Origin: Ruania suaedae
GTDB lineage: Bacteria > Actinomycetota > Actinomycetes > Actinomycetales > Beutenbergiaceae
Direction of reading: 5' to 3'
DNA: 64,000 nt
Assembly (NCBI RefSeq): GCF_021049265.1
Contig: NZ_CP088018.1
Coordinates: 2,542,001-2,606,000 of the forward strand
Every line of letters begins with the position of its first letter. Position 1 is the stretch's first letter. Under the pieces are notes generated by a model that worked only from the letters and a program-made list of their open reading frames with translations, ran no database searches and was not told the origin of the DNA. Below are positions 11,420 through 22,109 of the stretch, piece by piece. Position numbers and translations under genes: made by a program.

Positions 11420-13117
11420 TCAGCCGGCGAAGGTGGGGTCCGAGGCTCCGGTGGCCAGCTGGGCCCACCCGTTCCCGGACCGGCCGTAGAGGAGGCCCTC
11501 CTCGGTGGTGAGGAAGAGGTCGCGCTCCCCGCTACCGGCCGCGATCGCCTCGGCGTCGGCCACGCTCGGCAGGCGCGTCACCGGGCCTCCGAGAGGTACC
11601 AGGTGCACGGTCTCGGTGCCCCGGGTGATGCCCAGCACCGCCACGGTGACCGGGTCGACCCACACCAGATCGGTGATCCCGTCGATGCCGCGAGAGGGTG
11701 CCAGGGAGTCGCCGAGCGACTCCGGGACGCCATCGGCCGTGCGCACCACGGAGAAGACCAGCAGCTGCGTGGCACCGTCCTGCTCGACCACCACCGCGAG
11801 GCGGGCACCGTCACGGCTCGCTCGCAGCGCGCGCACCTGCTGCCCCTCCAGCGCCGGCGCCGTCACGGTCGCCAGGCCGGTCCCGGGGCGCGCCACGACG
11901 AGCTCGCCCGGGTTCTCCTGTTCGCCGGTCCAGGCCCAGCCACGCGGGTCGTAGGAGGGCGCGAGCAGGTCGCTTCCCAGGTGCAGGCGCTCCGCTCCCC
12001 CGCCGGCGGTCGGCACCGTCACCAGAGCCGAACCGCCGGACAGTGCCACGGCCGGGCCGTCGTCGTAGGGCAGAGCGGGATCGCTCAGCTCGAGCCCACC
12101 CACGTCGGCCGCGTCCTCGAGGGGAACCAGCTCGGAACCGTTGAAGGTGGCCAGCACGTTGTCCTCGGTGAGCACGGTCGGGACGCGGCCGGCGGGCCGG
12201 TCCACGACCAGGTCGGTGCGCGGGCGGGCATCGAGCGTGACCCCGTCCACCGTCACCTCGGCCGACTGCACCTGCGGCAGCGCCGTCAGGGTCTGGCTGA
12301 TCTGGGCCAGCAGCAGCTCGCGGTCGTCGGAGCCGGCCGAGCGGACCTCCGCCGTCAACGGCACGGTCGCCACACCTGCCGAGACGGTGACCGAGCCGAT
12401 GGACAGCGCCGTCCCGGCCGGGATCGCCGAGACCACGGCGGGCCGCAGCCACTCCGAGGCCCCGGCGAGGAGGCTGCGCATCACGTAGGTGGCGGCATTG
12501 CGTTGCGGGAACCAGCGCACGTCCGGCACCAGCGCCGTCTGGTCGGAGGAGACGAAGTACAGCGGCGTCTGGGTGTACAGGGTGCTGAAGTTGACTTCCG
12601 AGATCAGGATGCCGTCCGGGAGGGCGCCGATGCGCCACTCGCCCTGGGAGGTCTGGTCGAGCTCGTAGGTCAGGGTGGTGGTGGCGCCGGGACTGGCCGG
12701 GGTGTAGACCCCGACGGCGTCCACGGTGGCCGCCACCGTGGCGGTCACCTCGACCACGCCCTCGCTCGGTTCGGCGAACCGCAACGGCGCCGACCCGTCG
12801 TAGATGAGGACCTGTTCGGCCGGCGCCCACGCGCCGGCCGCGGCGGAGGTGAGGTACTCGCGGGCCTGCACGTAGTCGTCGGAGCTGCCGGCCACCGACG
12901 CGGAGTGGAATCCGCGCACGATGCTCGCCGGGCCGTCGCCGGGGTTGGGGGCCTCGCCGGCGACGTAGCCCACGCCCTCGTCCAGGCCCGCCTCCACCCC
13001 TTCCTCCACCGGCCCGGAGGTCGGCACCCGGGAGCAGCCGGCCACGGCGAGCAGCGCGGCGCACACGAGCAGTGCGAGCACTTGACGTGCTCGGCGCGTT
13101 CTGGTGACGGCGGTCAT
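11420..13117 (-). CDS. lpqB: Lipoprotein LpqB, MtrAB-associated, GerMN domain
   Basis: 565 residues. A lipoprotein signal peptide ends in the lipobox VAGC (lipidated Cys about residue 28). An N-terminal LpqB domain, a GerMN domain (about 190-310; ISEVNFSTLYTQTPLYFV and QTLTALPQVQSAEVTVDG) and a C-terminal beta-propeller-like region follow. In mycobacteria LpqB sits outside the membrane and modulates the MtrB sensor. The start overlaps the mtrB stop by 4 bp (ATGA), so mtrA-mtrB-lpqB is one translationally coupled operon. Confidence 0.93.
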   Translation of the reverse strand: MTAVTRTRRARQVLALLVCAALLAVAGCSRVPTSGPVEEGVEAGLDEGVGYVAGEAPNPGDGPASIVRGFHSASVAGSSDDYVQAREYLTSAAAGAWAPAEQVLIYDGSAPLRFAEPSEGVVEVTATVAATVDAVGVYTPASPGATTTLTYELDQTSQGEWRIGALPDGILISEVNFSTLYTQTPLYFVSSDQTALVPDVRWFPQRNAATYVMRSLLAGASEWLRPAVVSAIPAGTALSIGSVTVSAGVATVPLTAEVRSAGSDDRELLLAQISQTLTALPQVQSAEVTVDGVTLDARPRTDLVVDRPAGRVPTVLTEDNVLATFNGSELVPLEDAADVGGLELSDPALPYDDGPAVALSGGSALVTVPTAGGGAERLHLGSDLLAPSYDPRGWAWTGEQENPGELVVARPGTGLATVTAPALEGQQVRALRASRDGARLAVVVEQDGATQLLVFSVVRTADGVPESLGDSLAPSRGIDGITDLVWVDPVTVAVLGITRGTETVHLVPLGGPVTRLPSVADAEAIAAGSGERDLFLTTEEGLLYGRSGNGWAQLATGASDPTFAG

Positions 13118-14874
13118 CGTGATCCCTCCGGCGAACGGCCGGGGCGCTCACCGGTGTCCCAGGGGCCGAGGAGCTCACCGAAGGCGGGCGTCATCAGCGG
13201 TGGCAGCGCCGCGGGTCCGGCCGGGTCCGCCTCGGGCACGGGTGGCTCCCCGACACTGCGGGGGGCCAGCGCCAGCGGCGGGGTGCCGATCTCCAGCCCG
13301 GCACGCCGGGGCAGCAGCAGCCGGAACGCGGCACCGTCCCCCGGACGGCCCCAGGCGTCCAAGGTGCCCCCGTGCAGCCGAGCGTCCTCGAGGGCGATCG
13401 CCAGCCCCAGCCCCGTCCCCCCGAGCGTGCGGGTCCGAGCGGGGTCGGCACGCCAGAAGCGGTCGAAGACCCGCTCGGCCTCCGGCAGAGTCATCCCGAT
13501 CCCGTGATCGCGGACGAGCACCGCCAGGGCTGTCTCGTGCATCGCGACCCGGACCTCGATGGGCTCGCCCTCGCCGTGCTCGACGGCGTTGACCAGCAGG
13601 TTGCGCAGGACGCGCTCGACGCGCCGGGTGTCCATGTCGGCCGTGCAGGGTTCGTCCGGGACGTGGACGATGATGCGCGAGCCCCGTTCGGCGGCCAGCG
13701 GTTCGGTGAGGCCCACGACGCGTTCGACCACACCGCGCAGGTCGGCCTCCTCCACCTCCAGCACCGCGGCGCCGGCGTCGAAGCGGGAGATCTCCAGCAG
13801 GTCCACCAGCAGGCTCTCGAACCGGTCCAGCTGGGTCTGCAGCAGCTCGGCCGAGCGCGCCTGCACCGGCGGCAGGTCGCCGCGGGCGCGGTAGAGCACC
13901 TCGGCGGCCATCCGGACCGTGGTCAGCGGGGTCCGCAGCTCGTGGGAGACATCGGAGACGAACCGCTGCTGCATGCGCGAGAGGGCAGCGAGGCGCTCGA
14001 TCTGATCCTGCAGGCTGGTGGCCATCTCGTTGAAGGAACGCCCGAGCCGGGCGAGTTCGTCGTGGCCACGCACCTGCATGCGTTCGGTGAGGTTCCCGTC
14101 GGCCAGCAGCTCGGCCGTGCGGGCCGCCTGCTGCACCGGGTCCAGCACCCGCCGCGTGATGTACCAGGTCATCACCACCAGCAGCAGTGCCAGGGTGACC
14201 GCCCCGACGGCGAGCACCCGCTGCAGCAGGTCGAGCTGGGCCTGCTGGGCGGCCAAAGAGTAGACCATGAACAGCTGGTAGTTGCCGGCCACCGGGATCG
14301 TGACCGGTGAGCCGACCGCGATCGCCGGGACCTGCTGCTCGCCCTCACCCAGCCCCACCGACTGCCACTGCTGGAAGCTGGACTCGGCAATCGCCTCCTG
14401 CAGCTCGTCGTCGATGATGCTGCGCAGCGACTGGTCGGTGGCCGGCGGGAGGATGGCCGCGCCCGCGGACGAGCCCGGCGCAGGCAGCAGCAGCGCGCCC
14501 TCGCTGTCGACCGCGGTCGCCTGGATGGACTCGACCATGTCGTTGGCGAGCAGCTGGGCGTCCTGGGCGGTGCTCACGGTCGCGCCGTCGAAGCGCTGCT
14601 GCGCCTGTTCGGCCCGGTTGGCCGCGTCGGCGAGCACCTGGTCGCGGCGCTGCTCGAACAACCCATCGCGTACCTGATCCGAGAGCACGGTGGCGAGCAG
14701 GGCCAGGGCGATCGTGCCGACCACCACGGTGAAGAACGCCACCCGCAGGCGCAGCGAGCGACCCCAGGCCAGGCGCCAGAACCGGGAGTAGGCGAGCGCC
14801 CGGGACCCCCCGCGGTGCCACCAGCGCCTCAGCCTCGATCGCAGGGCGGACCTCGCCGGCGCGCCGCCGGTCAC
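13114..14874 (-). CDS. mtrB: Sensor histidine kinase MtrB
   Basis: 586 residues. First membrane helix about 44-64, an extracytoplasmic sensor region about 65-218, second helix about 219-238, HAMP about 239-290. The HisKA domain carries the phospho-acceptor His311 in VSDVSHELRTP, and the HATPase domain has the N box RNLLVNAVEHGEG, G1 VRDHGIGM and G2 GGTGLGLAIA. The C-terminal 60 residues are Pro-rich and probably disordered. The GTG start at 14874 overlaps the mtrA TGA (GTGA). The pair MtrB-MtrA controls cell-wall hydrolase, division and osmotic genes in actinobacteria. Confidence 0.95.
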   Translation of the reverse strand: MTGGAPARSALRSRLRRWWHRGGSRALAYSRFWRLAWGRSLRLRVAFFTVVVGTIALALLATVLSDQVRDGLFEQRRDQVLADAANRAEQAQQRFDGATVSTAQDAQLLANDMVESIQATAVDSEGALLLPAPGSSAGAAILPPATDQSLRSIIDDELQEAIAESSFQQWQSVGLGEGEQQVPAIAVGSPVTIPVAGNYQLFMVYSLAAQQAQLDLLQRVLAVGAVTLALLLVVMTWYITRRVLDPVQQAARTAELLADGNLTERMQVRGHDELARLGRSFNEMATSLQDQIERLAALSRMQQRFVSDVSHELRTPLTTVRMAAEVLYRARGDLPPVQARSAELLQTQLDRFESLLVDLLEISRFDAGAAVLEVEEADLRGVVERVVGLTEPLAAERGSRIIVHVPDEPCTADMDTRRVERVLRNLLVNAVEHGEGEPIEVRVAMHETALAVLVRDHGIGMTLPEAERVFDRFWRADPARTRTLGGTGLGLAIALEDARLHGGTLDAWGRPGDGAAFRLLLPRRAGLEIGTPPLALAPRSVGEPPVPEADPAGPAALPPLMTPAFGELLGPWDTGERPGRSPEGSR

Positions 14875-15554
14875 TGGACCGGGGTGCCTGCCCGGTAGCC
14901 GACGCCGCGCACGGTCACGACGACCTCCGGGTTCTCCGGGTCACGCTCGACCTTGGCGCGCAGCCGCTGCACGTGCACGTTGACCAGCCGGGTGTCGGCC
15001 TGGTGGCGGTAGCCCCACACCTGCTCGAGCAGCACCTCGCGGGAGAAGACCTGCCACGGCTTGCGCGCCAGCGCCACCAGCAGGTCGAACTCCAGCGGGG
15101 TGAGGGAGATGATCTCCTCGCCGCGGGTGACCCGGTGCCCGGGCACGTCGACCACGAGATCGCCGATCAGCAGTCGTTCGGAGCCCTCGGTGTCACGGCC
15201 CCGTAGCCGGGCCCGGACCCGGGCGACCAGCTCGGTGGGCTTGGCCGGCTTGGTCATGTAGTCGTCGGCGCCCGCCTCCAGGCCCTCCACGACGTCGGCG
15301 GTGTCCCCCCGCGCCGTCAGCATGATGATCGGGACGCCGGACTCGACACGGATGCGGCGGCAGATCTCGATGCCGTCCATCCCGGGCAGCATCAGGTCCA
15401 GCAGGATCAGGTCCGGCTGGAGGGAGTGGAACGCCTCCAGCGCTGCTGAGCCGTTCGAGCAGAACTCGGTCTCGAACCCCTCCGACTGCAGGACGATGCC
15501 GATCATCTCCGCGAGCGCGGCATCGTCGTCGACCACCAGGACGCGTGCGTTCAT
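14871..15554 (-). CDS. mtrA: Response regulator MtrA
   Basis: 227 residues, OmpR/PhoB class. The receiver domain has the acidic pocket DDD at 9-11, phospho-acceptor Asp53 in LILLDLMLPGMDG and the conserved Lys in YMTKPAKPTEL. The C-terminal winged helix contains ISLTPLEFDLLVALARKPWQ and ADTRLVNVHVQRLRAKV. The ATG at 15554 gives the family start MNARVLVVDDD; an extension to 15647 is unconserved. First gene of mtrA-mtrB-lpqB. The 91-bp gap to the divergent membrane-protein gene must hold both promoters. Confidence 0.96.
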   Translation of the reverse strand: MNARVLVVDDDAALAEMIGIVLQSEGFETEFCSNGSAALEAFHSLQPDLILLDLMLPGMDGIEICRRIRVESGVPIIMLTARGDTADVVEGLEAGADDYMTKPAKPTELVARVRARLRGRDTEGSERLLIGDLVVDVPGHRVTRGEEIISLTPLEFDLLVALARKPWQVFSREVLLEQVWGYRHQADTRLVNVHVQRLRAKVERDPENPEVVVTVRGVGYRAGTPVQ

Positions 15555-15645
15555 GTGCCTATGGTGACACCTCCCGCACGAGGATGTCCGAACCGGCGCA
15601 CGTGCGAAGATGGCAGCAGGGATCCGAAGCAGTGGGAGGAACGCC

Positions 15646-16878
15646 ATGTCGTATCCGGGATCGCCGCCGCCCGAGGGCAGCGGATGGGGCGCACCGGACG
15701 CCGGTGGAGGCTGGGGAGCGCCGCGCCCGGGTGGCTATCAGCACCCGGATCACCAGCAGCCCGGCCCGCAGCAACCGGGTCAGCCGAGCCCCCAGCAGCC
15801 GAGCCAGTACGGGCAGCCGGCCGGGCCCCCACCGCCCCAGGGCGGGCCCGCGGGGTACGGGCAGTACGGCCAGGGCGCACCGGGCGGGCAGCCCGGCCAG
15901 CCTGGGCAGACCGGGCACGGCGGCTACGGCGGATTCGACCCCCACAGCGGCTTCGCCCCCCAGCCCGGAGTCATCCCGCTGCGCCCCCTGACCCTCGGTG
16001 AGCTCTACGACGGCGCGATCCGCTCCATCCGCGCCAACCCGGCCGTGATGTTCGCGCTCTCGGCGGTGCTGGTCTCACTCTCGGTGGCCGTTGAAGGGAT
16101 CGCCACCTGGGGGATCATGGAGGAGCTCAACACCCTCCTGGCCAACCCGGAGGACCCGGCGATGTTCGAGGGGGGCATGTCCAGCCTGTACGCCACCCTC
16201 CAGAGCGCGTTGCTGGGCGCCGGTATCTCGGCGGCGGTCTCGTTCCTGGTGACCACGATCCTGACGGGCCTGCTCATCCACTCGGTGAGCCAGTCGGTGA
16301 TCGGGCGCAAGATGAGCCTCGGTGAGGTCTGGGCGAGCACCCGCGGCCAGATCCCCCGGCTGCTGGGCCTGAGCCTGGTGATCTCGCTGATGCTGATCGC
16401 AGTGCTGGCGATCATGATCGGGCTGATCCTGCTGGCCACCCTGAGCCAGGAGGTCGCCGTCGTCGGTGTGGTGGGGCTGCTCTCGGCCCTGTTGGCCCTG
16501 GTGGGCGTGATCGTGATTGTCACCTTCACGCTGCTGGCCACCCCGACCCTGGTGCTGGAGCGGGCTGGCATCCTGACGGCGCTGCGCCGCTCCTTCACGC
16601 TGACGCGGCGGGCGTTCTGGCGGATCCTGGGCATCTACCTGCTCACCCAGTTGCTCGTGTTCGTGATCGCCTCCGCGGTCAGCTATCCGATCGGCGCGGT
16701 CGGGGGCCTCTTCGGCAGTGTCACCGCGATCGGTGTGGCGAGCCTGATCGGCAGCGCGATCACCCTCACCGTGACGACGCCGTTCGTGGCGGCCGTGACG
16801 GCGCTGCTCTACATCGACATCCGCATCCGCACCGAGGCCCTCGACGTCGAGCTCGCGCGCGCCGCGCAGGACTCCTGA
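15646..16878 (+). CDS. Multi-pass membrane protein with Pro/Gln/Gly-rich N-terminus (GPDPase_memb-like)
   Basis: 410 residues. Residues 1-105 are a disordered Gly/Pro/Gln/Tyr-rich tail. A conserved entry segment VIPLRPLTLGELYDGAIRSI follows, and then about six hydrophobic helices (for example LLGLSLVISLMLIAVLAIMI and VVGVVGLLSALLALVGVIVI). The segment ERAGILTALRRSFTLTRRAFW is typical of the glycerophosphodiester-phosphodiesterase membrane-domain family found first in the DUF4129/MoxR/DUF58 operon. There is no phosphodiesterase catalytic domain. The ATG at 15646 follows GGGAGGA with good spacing; it leads a five-gene operon. Confidence 0.78.
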   Translation: MSYPGSPPPEGSGWGAPDAGGGWGAPRPGGYQHPDHQQPGPQQPGQPSPQQPSQYGQPAGPPPPQGGPAGYGQYGQGAPGGQPGQPGQTGHGGYGGFDPHSGFAPQPGVIPLRPLTLGELYDGAIRSIRANPAVMFALSAVLVSLSVAVEGIATWGIMEELNTLLANPEDPAMFEGGMSSLYATLQSALLGAGISAAVSFLVTTILTGLLIHSVSQSVIGRKMSLGEVWASTRGQIPRLLGLSLVISLMLIAVLAIMIGLILLATLSQEVAVVGVVGLLSALLALVGVIVIVTFTLLATPTLVLERAGILTALRRSFTLTRRAFWRILGIYLLTQLLVFVIASAVSYPIGAVGGLFGSVTAIGVASLIGSAITLTVTTPFVAAVTALLYIDIRIRTEALDVELARAAQDS

Positions 16879-16881
16879 GGG

Positions 16882-17544
16882 ATGAGCGCGACCATCGTCC
16901 GCGAGGTGCCGCTGACGCCCTCCGCCGACGAGGCGCGCCAGTGGGCCGAGGAGGAGCTGCGCAAGGGGGTCTACAGCACCGAGCCGACGCTGCTCGAGCG
17001 CGTGCTGGACTGGCTGCGCGAATTGTGGGACCGCATCAACAGCCTGGAGGGGACCCTCGGCCCGGTGCTGATCCCGGTGGTGGTGCTGGTCGCCGTCGGG
17101 GCGGTGGTGCTGGTGGCGATGCTGCTCGGGGGCCCGGTGCGGCGACGCCGGGCGGCCGCGGCCGGTGGCGCGAGCATCACCGTGCTCGACGATGACGACC
17201 GCACCGCGGCAGACCTGCGCGCCGCCGCCGAGGCCGCACACGCGGCCGGGCAACCAGGGCTGGCGGTGCTCGAGCGGTACCGCGCGATCGTGCGCTCGCT
17301 GGACGAGCGGGCCATCCTCACCGACCGTGCCGGCCGCACCGCCCACGAGGCCGCGACCGACGGCGGCGCCCGCCTACCCGAGGTGGCGGACCAGCTGCAG
17401 GAGGCCTCCCGCCTCTTCGACGCCGTCGCCTACGGCGAGGCGGCCGCCACCGGTGAGCAGTACCTGTGGGTGCGGTCCGTGGACGAGCAGGTCAGCCGGA
17501 CCCGCCCGCAGCGCCGCCGGCAGCAGGCGGTGATGAGCGGATGA
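16882..17544 (+). CDS. DUF4129 domain-containing membrane protein
   Basis: 220 residues: N-terminal helical segment (ARQWAEEELRKGVYS), one membrane helix (about 60-82, LIPVVVLVAVGAVVLVAML), then a soluble DUF4129-type domain (about 100-210) with AGQPGLAVLERYRAIVRSLDERAIL and LFDAVAYGEAAATGEQY. It starts 3 bp after the preceding stop and overlaps the following gene by 4 bp. In this operon class the protein is thought to work with the MoxR ATPase and the DUF58 von Willebrand-like protein; mechanism unknown. Confidence 0.82.
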   Translation: MSATIVREVPLTPSADEARQWAEEELRKGVYSTEPTLLERVLDWLRELWDRINSLEGTLGPVLIPVVVLVAVGAVVLVAMLLGGPVRRRRAAAAGGASITVLDDDDRTAADLRAAAEAAHAAGQPGLAVLERYRAIVRSLDERAILTDRAGRTAHEAATDGGARLPEVADQLQEASRLFDAVAYGEAAATGEQYLWVRSVDEQVSRTRPQRRRQQAVMSG

Positions 17545-18712
17545 GCACCATCACCGCGCGCGGGCAGCGGCTGGCCGAACCTCGCAGCGCCGACTCCGGT
17601 CGCCGGTCCAACCGCCGCGGCCTGCTCATCGCAGCCTGCGCCGTGGTGGTGCTGCTCGCCGGCACGGTGGTGCTGGGCATCCTGGTCCCGCGCGAGAGCA
17701 GCGAACCCCTCGCACCGGCCAATCCCGAACCGGACGGGGCCCGCGCCGCAGCCCAGATCCTCTCCGAGCGCGGTGTCGAGGTCCAGGAGGTCACCACCAC
17801 CCGCGCGGTGCTGGAGGCGGCCGGCCCGGGCAGCACCCTGCTGATCACCGACCCGCAGGACCTGCGCGAGTCCCAGTTGCGCGCACTACGGGAGGTGGGG
17901 GCCGACGTCGTGGTCACGAATCTCGGCTTCTCCCCGATCGAGGCGCTCACCGAGCAGGTCACGGTCTCCGGTGGCGGCGCGCAGGGCACCTACGCCGCCG
18001 AGTGCGGCGACGAGCACGCGAGCGCCGCCGAGGAGATCACCACCGCCGGGCCAGGGGTGCTGCCGACCGGGAACGTGGAGGGCTGCTTCCCCCTCGAGGG
18101 CGAGGAGGGCGCCTATGCGTTCGCCACCTGGCGCGAGGGCGAGCAGCGCTGGTCCGTCCTGCCCAACCCCTACCCGCTGACCAACGAAGGGCTCGCGCAG
18201 GCCGGCAACGCCGCCCTGACGCTGCGCCTGCTCGGCCAGCACGAGCACCTGACCTGGTACGTGCCCGACCCCGCCGACCCGTTCGGAACCTCCTCCGACG
18301 GCGCACCCACCCCGGTCATCCCGACGGCGGTGTGGTGGTTCTCCGGCCTGCTCGCCCTGACTCTGGTGCTCTGGCGCGGCCGGCACCTGGGCCGCGTGGT
18401 CGTCGAACCGCTGCCCGTGGTGGTCCGGGCCACCGAGACCATCCGCGGCCGCGGCCGGCTCTACCGCCGTGCCCGCGCCTTCGGGCACGCCGGTGCCGCG
18501 CTGCGCGCCGGGACAGTGCGCCGGCTGGCCCGGCGCACCGGCCTGGCCCGCACCGCCCAGCCCGGGGAGGTGGTGGACGCGCTCGCCCGGGCGAGCGGAC
18601 GCCGTCCGGAGGAGATCGACTCCCTGCTCTACGGTCCGCCACCCACCGACGACGCCACTCTGCTCACCCTGACGCACGCCCTGGACACCTTGGAAGGCGA
18701 GGTTCACCGCTC

Positions 18713-18716
<4 letters not shown>
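17541..18716 (+). CDS. DUF4350 domain-containing membrane protein
   Basis: 391 residues. A cytoplasmic N-terminus precedes a membrane helix at about 28-50 (GLLIAACAVVVLLAGTVVLG). The extracytoplasmic DUF4350 domain (about 60-250) is GATase-like, with SEPLAPANPEPDGARAAAQI and STLLITDPQDL. A second membrane helix (about 255-275, VWWFSGLLALTLVLWRG) and a basic cytoplasmic tail end the protein. Homologue of Rv3691 in the mycobacterial cluster. The ATG at 17541 overlaps the upstream TGA (ATGA), as it does with the MoxR gene downstream. Confidence 0.82.
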
Positions 18717-19983
<1,267 letters not shown>

Positions 19984-19984
<1 letters not shown>

Positions 19985-21276
19985 TGGCGATCACCGGTCG
20001 GACCGTCCTGCTGGTCCTGCTCGGCGCGGTGCCGGTGCTGCTGGCGCCCCAGGTCACCACGGTGGCCGTGTGGGCCGGCGCCGTCGCGCTGCTGGTTGCT
20101 CTCGATGTGCTGCTCGCCGCCGCGATCGGTCCGCTCGAGGTGGAACGCAGCACGGCCGGAGCGGTGCGCCGTGGTGAGCAGGTCGAATCGGTGCTCACGC
20201 TGACGAACCTCGGGCGGCGGACCGCTCGCGGGCTGGTGCGCGACGCGTGGCAACCCAGCGCCGGTGCGACCGGCAACCGGCACCGGCTGCGGATCCCGCC
20301 CGAGGACGGTCAGCGGGTACGGACCCCGCTGCGCCCGACCCGGCGCGGCGACGTCCGCGCCGACCGGGTGACGATCCGCACGTACGGACCGCTCGGTCTG
20401 GCAGCCCGGCAGGCCTCCCGGGACGTGCCCGGCATCGTGCGGGTGCTGCCCGAGTTCTCCTCGCGTCGTCACCTGCCCTCCCGTCTCGCCCGGCTGCGCG
20501 AGATGGACGGCCGGACGGCGGTCAACGTGCGGGGGCAGGGCACCGAGTTCGACTCGCTGCGGGAGTACGTGGTCGGCGACGACGTGCGCGCCATCGACTG
20601 GCGCGCGACGGCGCGGCGCTCGGAGGTGGTGGTGCGCACCTGGCGCCCGGAGCGGGACCGCCGAGTGCTGATCGTGCTGGACTCCTCCCGGCTGTCCGCC
20701 GCCCGGCTCGGGGATGCTCCCCGGATCGACGCCTCGATCGAGGCGGCGCTGCTGCTGACGGCGCTCGCGACCAAGGCCGGGGACCGGGTGGACCTGCTGG
20801 CCATCGACTCCAGCGTGCAGGCGCGGGTGCGCGGCACGCACGGGCCGGCCGTGATGGCTGCCCTGGCCGATGCGCTCTCGCAGGTGACGCCGTCGTTGGT
20901 GGAGCCCGACTGGGCGCGGATCACGCAGGAGGTGCGCGACACCCTCTCCCAGCGGGCGCTGGTGGTGCTGCTGACCGGCCTGGAGGCCGGGGCCACCGAG
21001 ACCGGGATGCTGCCGGCCGTGGCGACCATCGCGCGCGACCACCAGGTGATCCTCGGCTCGGCGACCGACCCGGCCGCCGAGGAGCTGCGCCGCGGCCGGG
21101 AGACCTCGGCCGACCTCTTCGACGCCGCCGCCGCCGAGCGTAGCGACCTCGAGCGCGAGGCCCTCGCGGCCCGGATGCAGCGCGGGGGCAGCGAGATCGT
21201 CGAGCGGGTGCCCGAGGCGCTGCCGCCGGCGGTCGCCGACACCTATCTGGCGCTGAAGGCGGCCGGCCGGCTCTGA
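19984..21276 (+). CDS. DUF58 domain-containing protein (vWA-like partner of MoxR)
   Basis: 430 residues. Two N-terminal hydrophobic helices (about 5-45) are followed by a beta-rich region and the DUF58 signature REYVVGDDVRAIDWRATARR, then the MIDAS-like vWA opening VLIVLDSSRLSA. It shares one base with the MoxR gene (TGATG), so translation is coupled. In mycobacteria (Rv3693) the next genes are a convergent SpoIIM protein and a divergent RDD protein; here those lie 13 kb away at 34.4-36.5 kb. Confidence 0.88.
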
Positions 21277-21527
21277 GGCCGGGCGCGCTGGGGACGGGCT
21301 CGGGCGCTGGCGTGCGGGCCGGTTCCGTCGCGCGCCGACACAGGTTCCCCGCCCCGACCCGACCTCAGGGCACAGACCCCACCTGCATCCCGCCTCCGTG
21401 CCCGGAAGGTGGGTCCGCGCGACTGTGCAGAGGCCCGGGCGCGCAGGGAGCCGGTGGTGGCAGGACCCGCCCCGGCCGGAACGTAGTATCACCGGGCGCA
21501 ATGAGTTCCCGCGAAGCAGGAGGATGA

Positions 21528-22109
21528 GTGGCAGGCGAACGGACCGACAGTGCAGGCGGCGCGCGCCTCGCACTCATCGAGACCGGGATCCGGAGTTTCG
21601 GCCGGTCCGGATTCGGCGTGGGGCTGCGCGAGGTCGCGCTCGAGGCGGGACTGACGGCGGGTTCGATCACGTATTTCTTCGGGGGGAAGAAAGGGCTGGT
21701 CGCCGCCTGCGACGAGCACGTCATGGCCGAGGTGCGGGCACAGCTGCCCGCGATCCTCAGCTCTCGGAAGAAGACCGCACGGCTGCGCGGTGACGCGCAA
21801 CGGCACCTCGCCAATCTCGAGTACCTGATGCGGGCGTTGCGGGAGTCCCCGGCGGTGCTGGCCGAGATGGAGGAGCTGCTGACCGGCGTCGCCTGCCGCC
21901 AGCTCGAGCACGCCTCGACGACGCCTCCGGATCGTGTCGAACTACAGGCGAGAGCGGCGGAGGTGGTCCGGCGATCACTCGGCATCGCCATGCTCGACCA
22001 TGCGCTCGAGCCACCCCGCACGGCCGCTGACCTCGCCGCCTTCGTCACGAGCAGCCGGGACCTCTCCCAGCAACTCGCCAGTGAACTCGCTACGGATTCA
22101 CCACCGTGA
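21528..22109 (+). CDS. TetR-family transcriptional regulator
   Basis: 193 residues. N-terminal TetR HTH with LREVALEAGLTAGSITYFFGGKKGL (recognition helix LTAGSITYFF), and a helical C-terminal domain with no recognisable ligand motif. The GTG at 21528 is preceded by AGGAGG (21518-21523) at 4-nt spacing; an ATG at 21524 is out of frame. A TAGTAT hexamer at 21484-21489 is a candidate -10 box without a clear -35. The 251 bp between the DUF58 stop and this start contains nothing else recognisable. Its 3' end overlaps the convergent sigma-factor gene by 20 bp, so antisense interference is possible. Target unknown; the neighbouring sigma factor and surface protein are obvious candidates. Confidence 0.82.
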   Translation: MAGERTDSAGGARLALIETGIRSFGRSGFGVGLREVALEAGLTAGSITYFFGGKKGLVAACDEHVMAEVRAQLPAILSSRKKTARLRGDAQRHLANLEYLMRALRESPAVLAEMEELLTGVACRQLEHASTTPPDRVELQARAAEVVRRSLGIAMLDHALEPPRTAADLAAFVTSSRDLSQQLASELATDSPP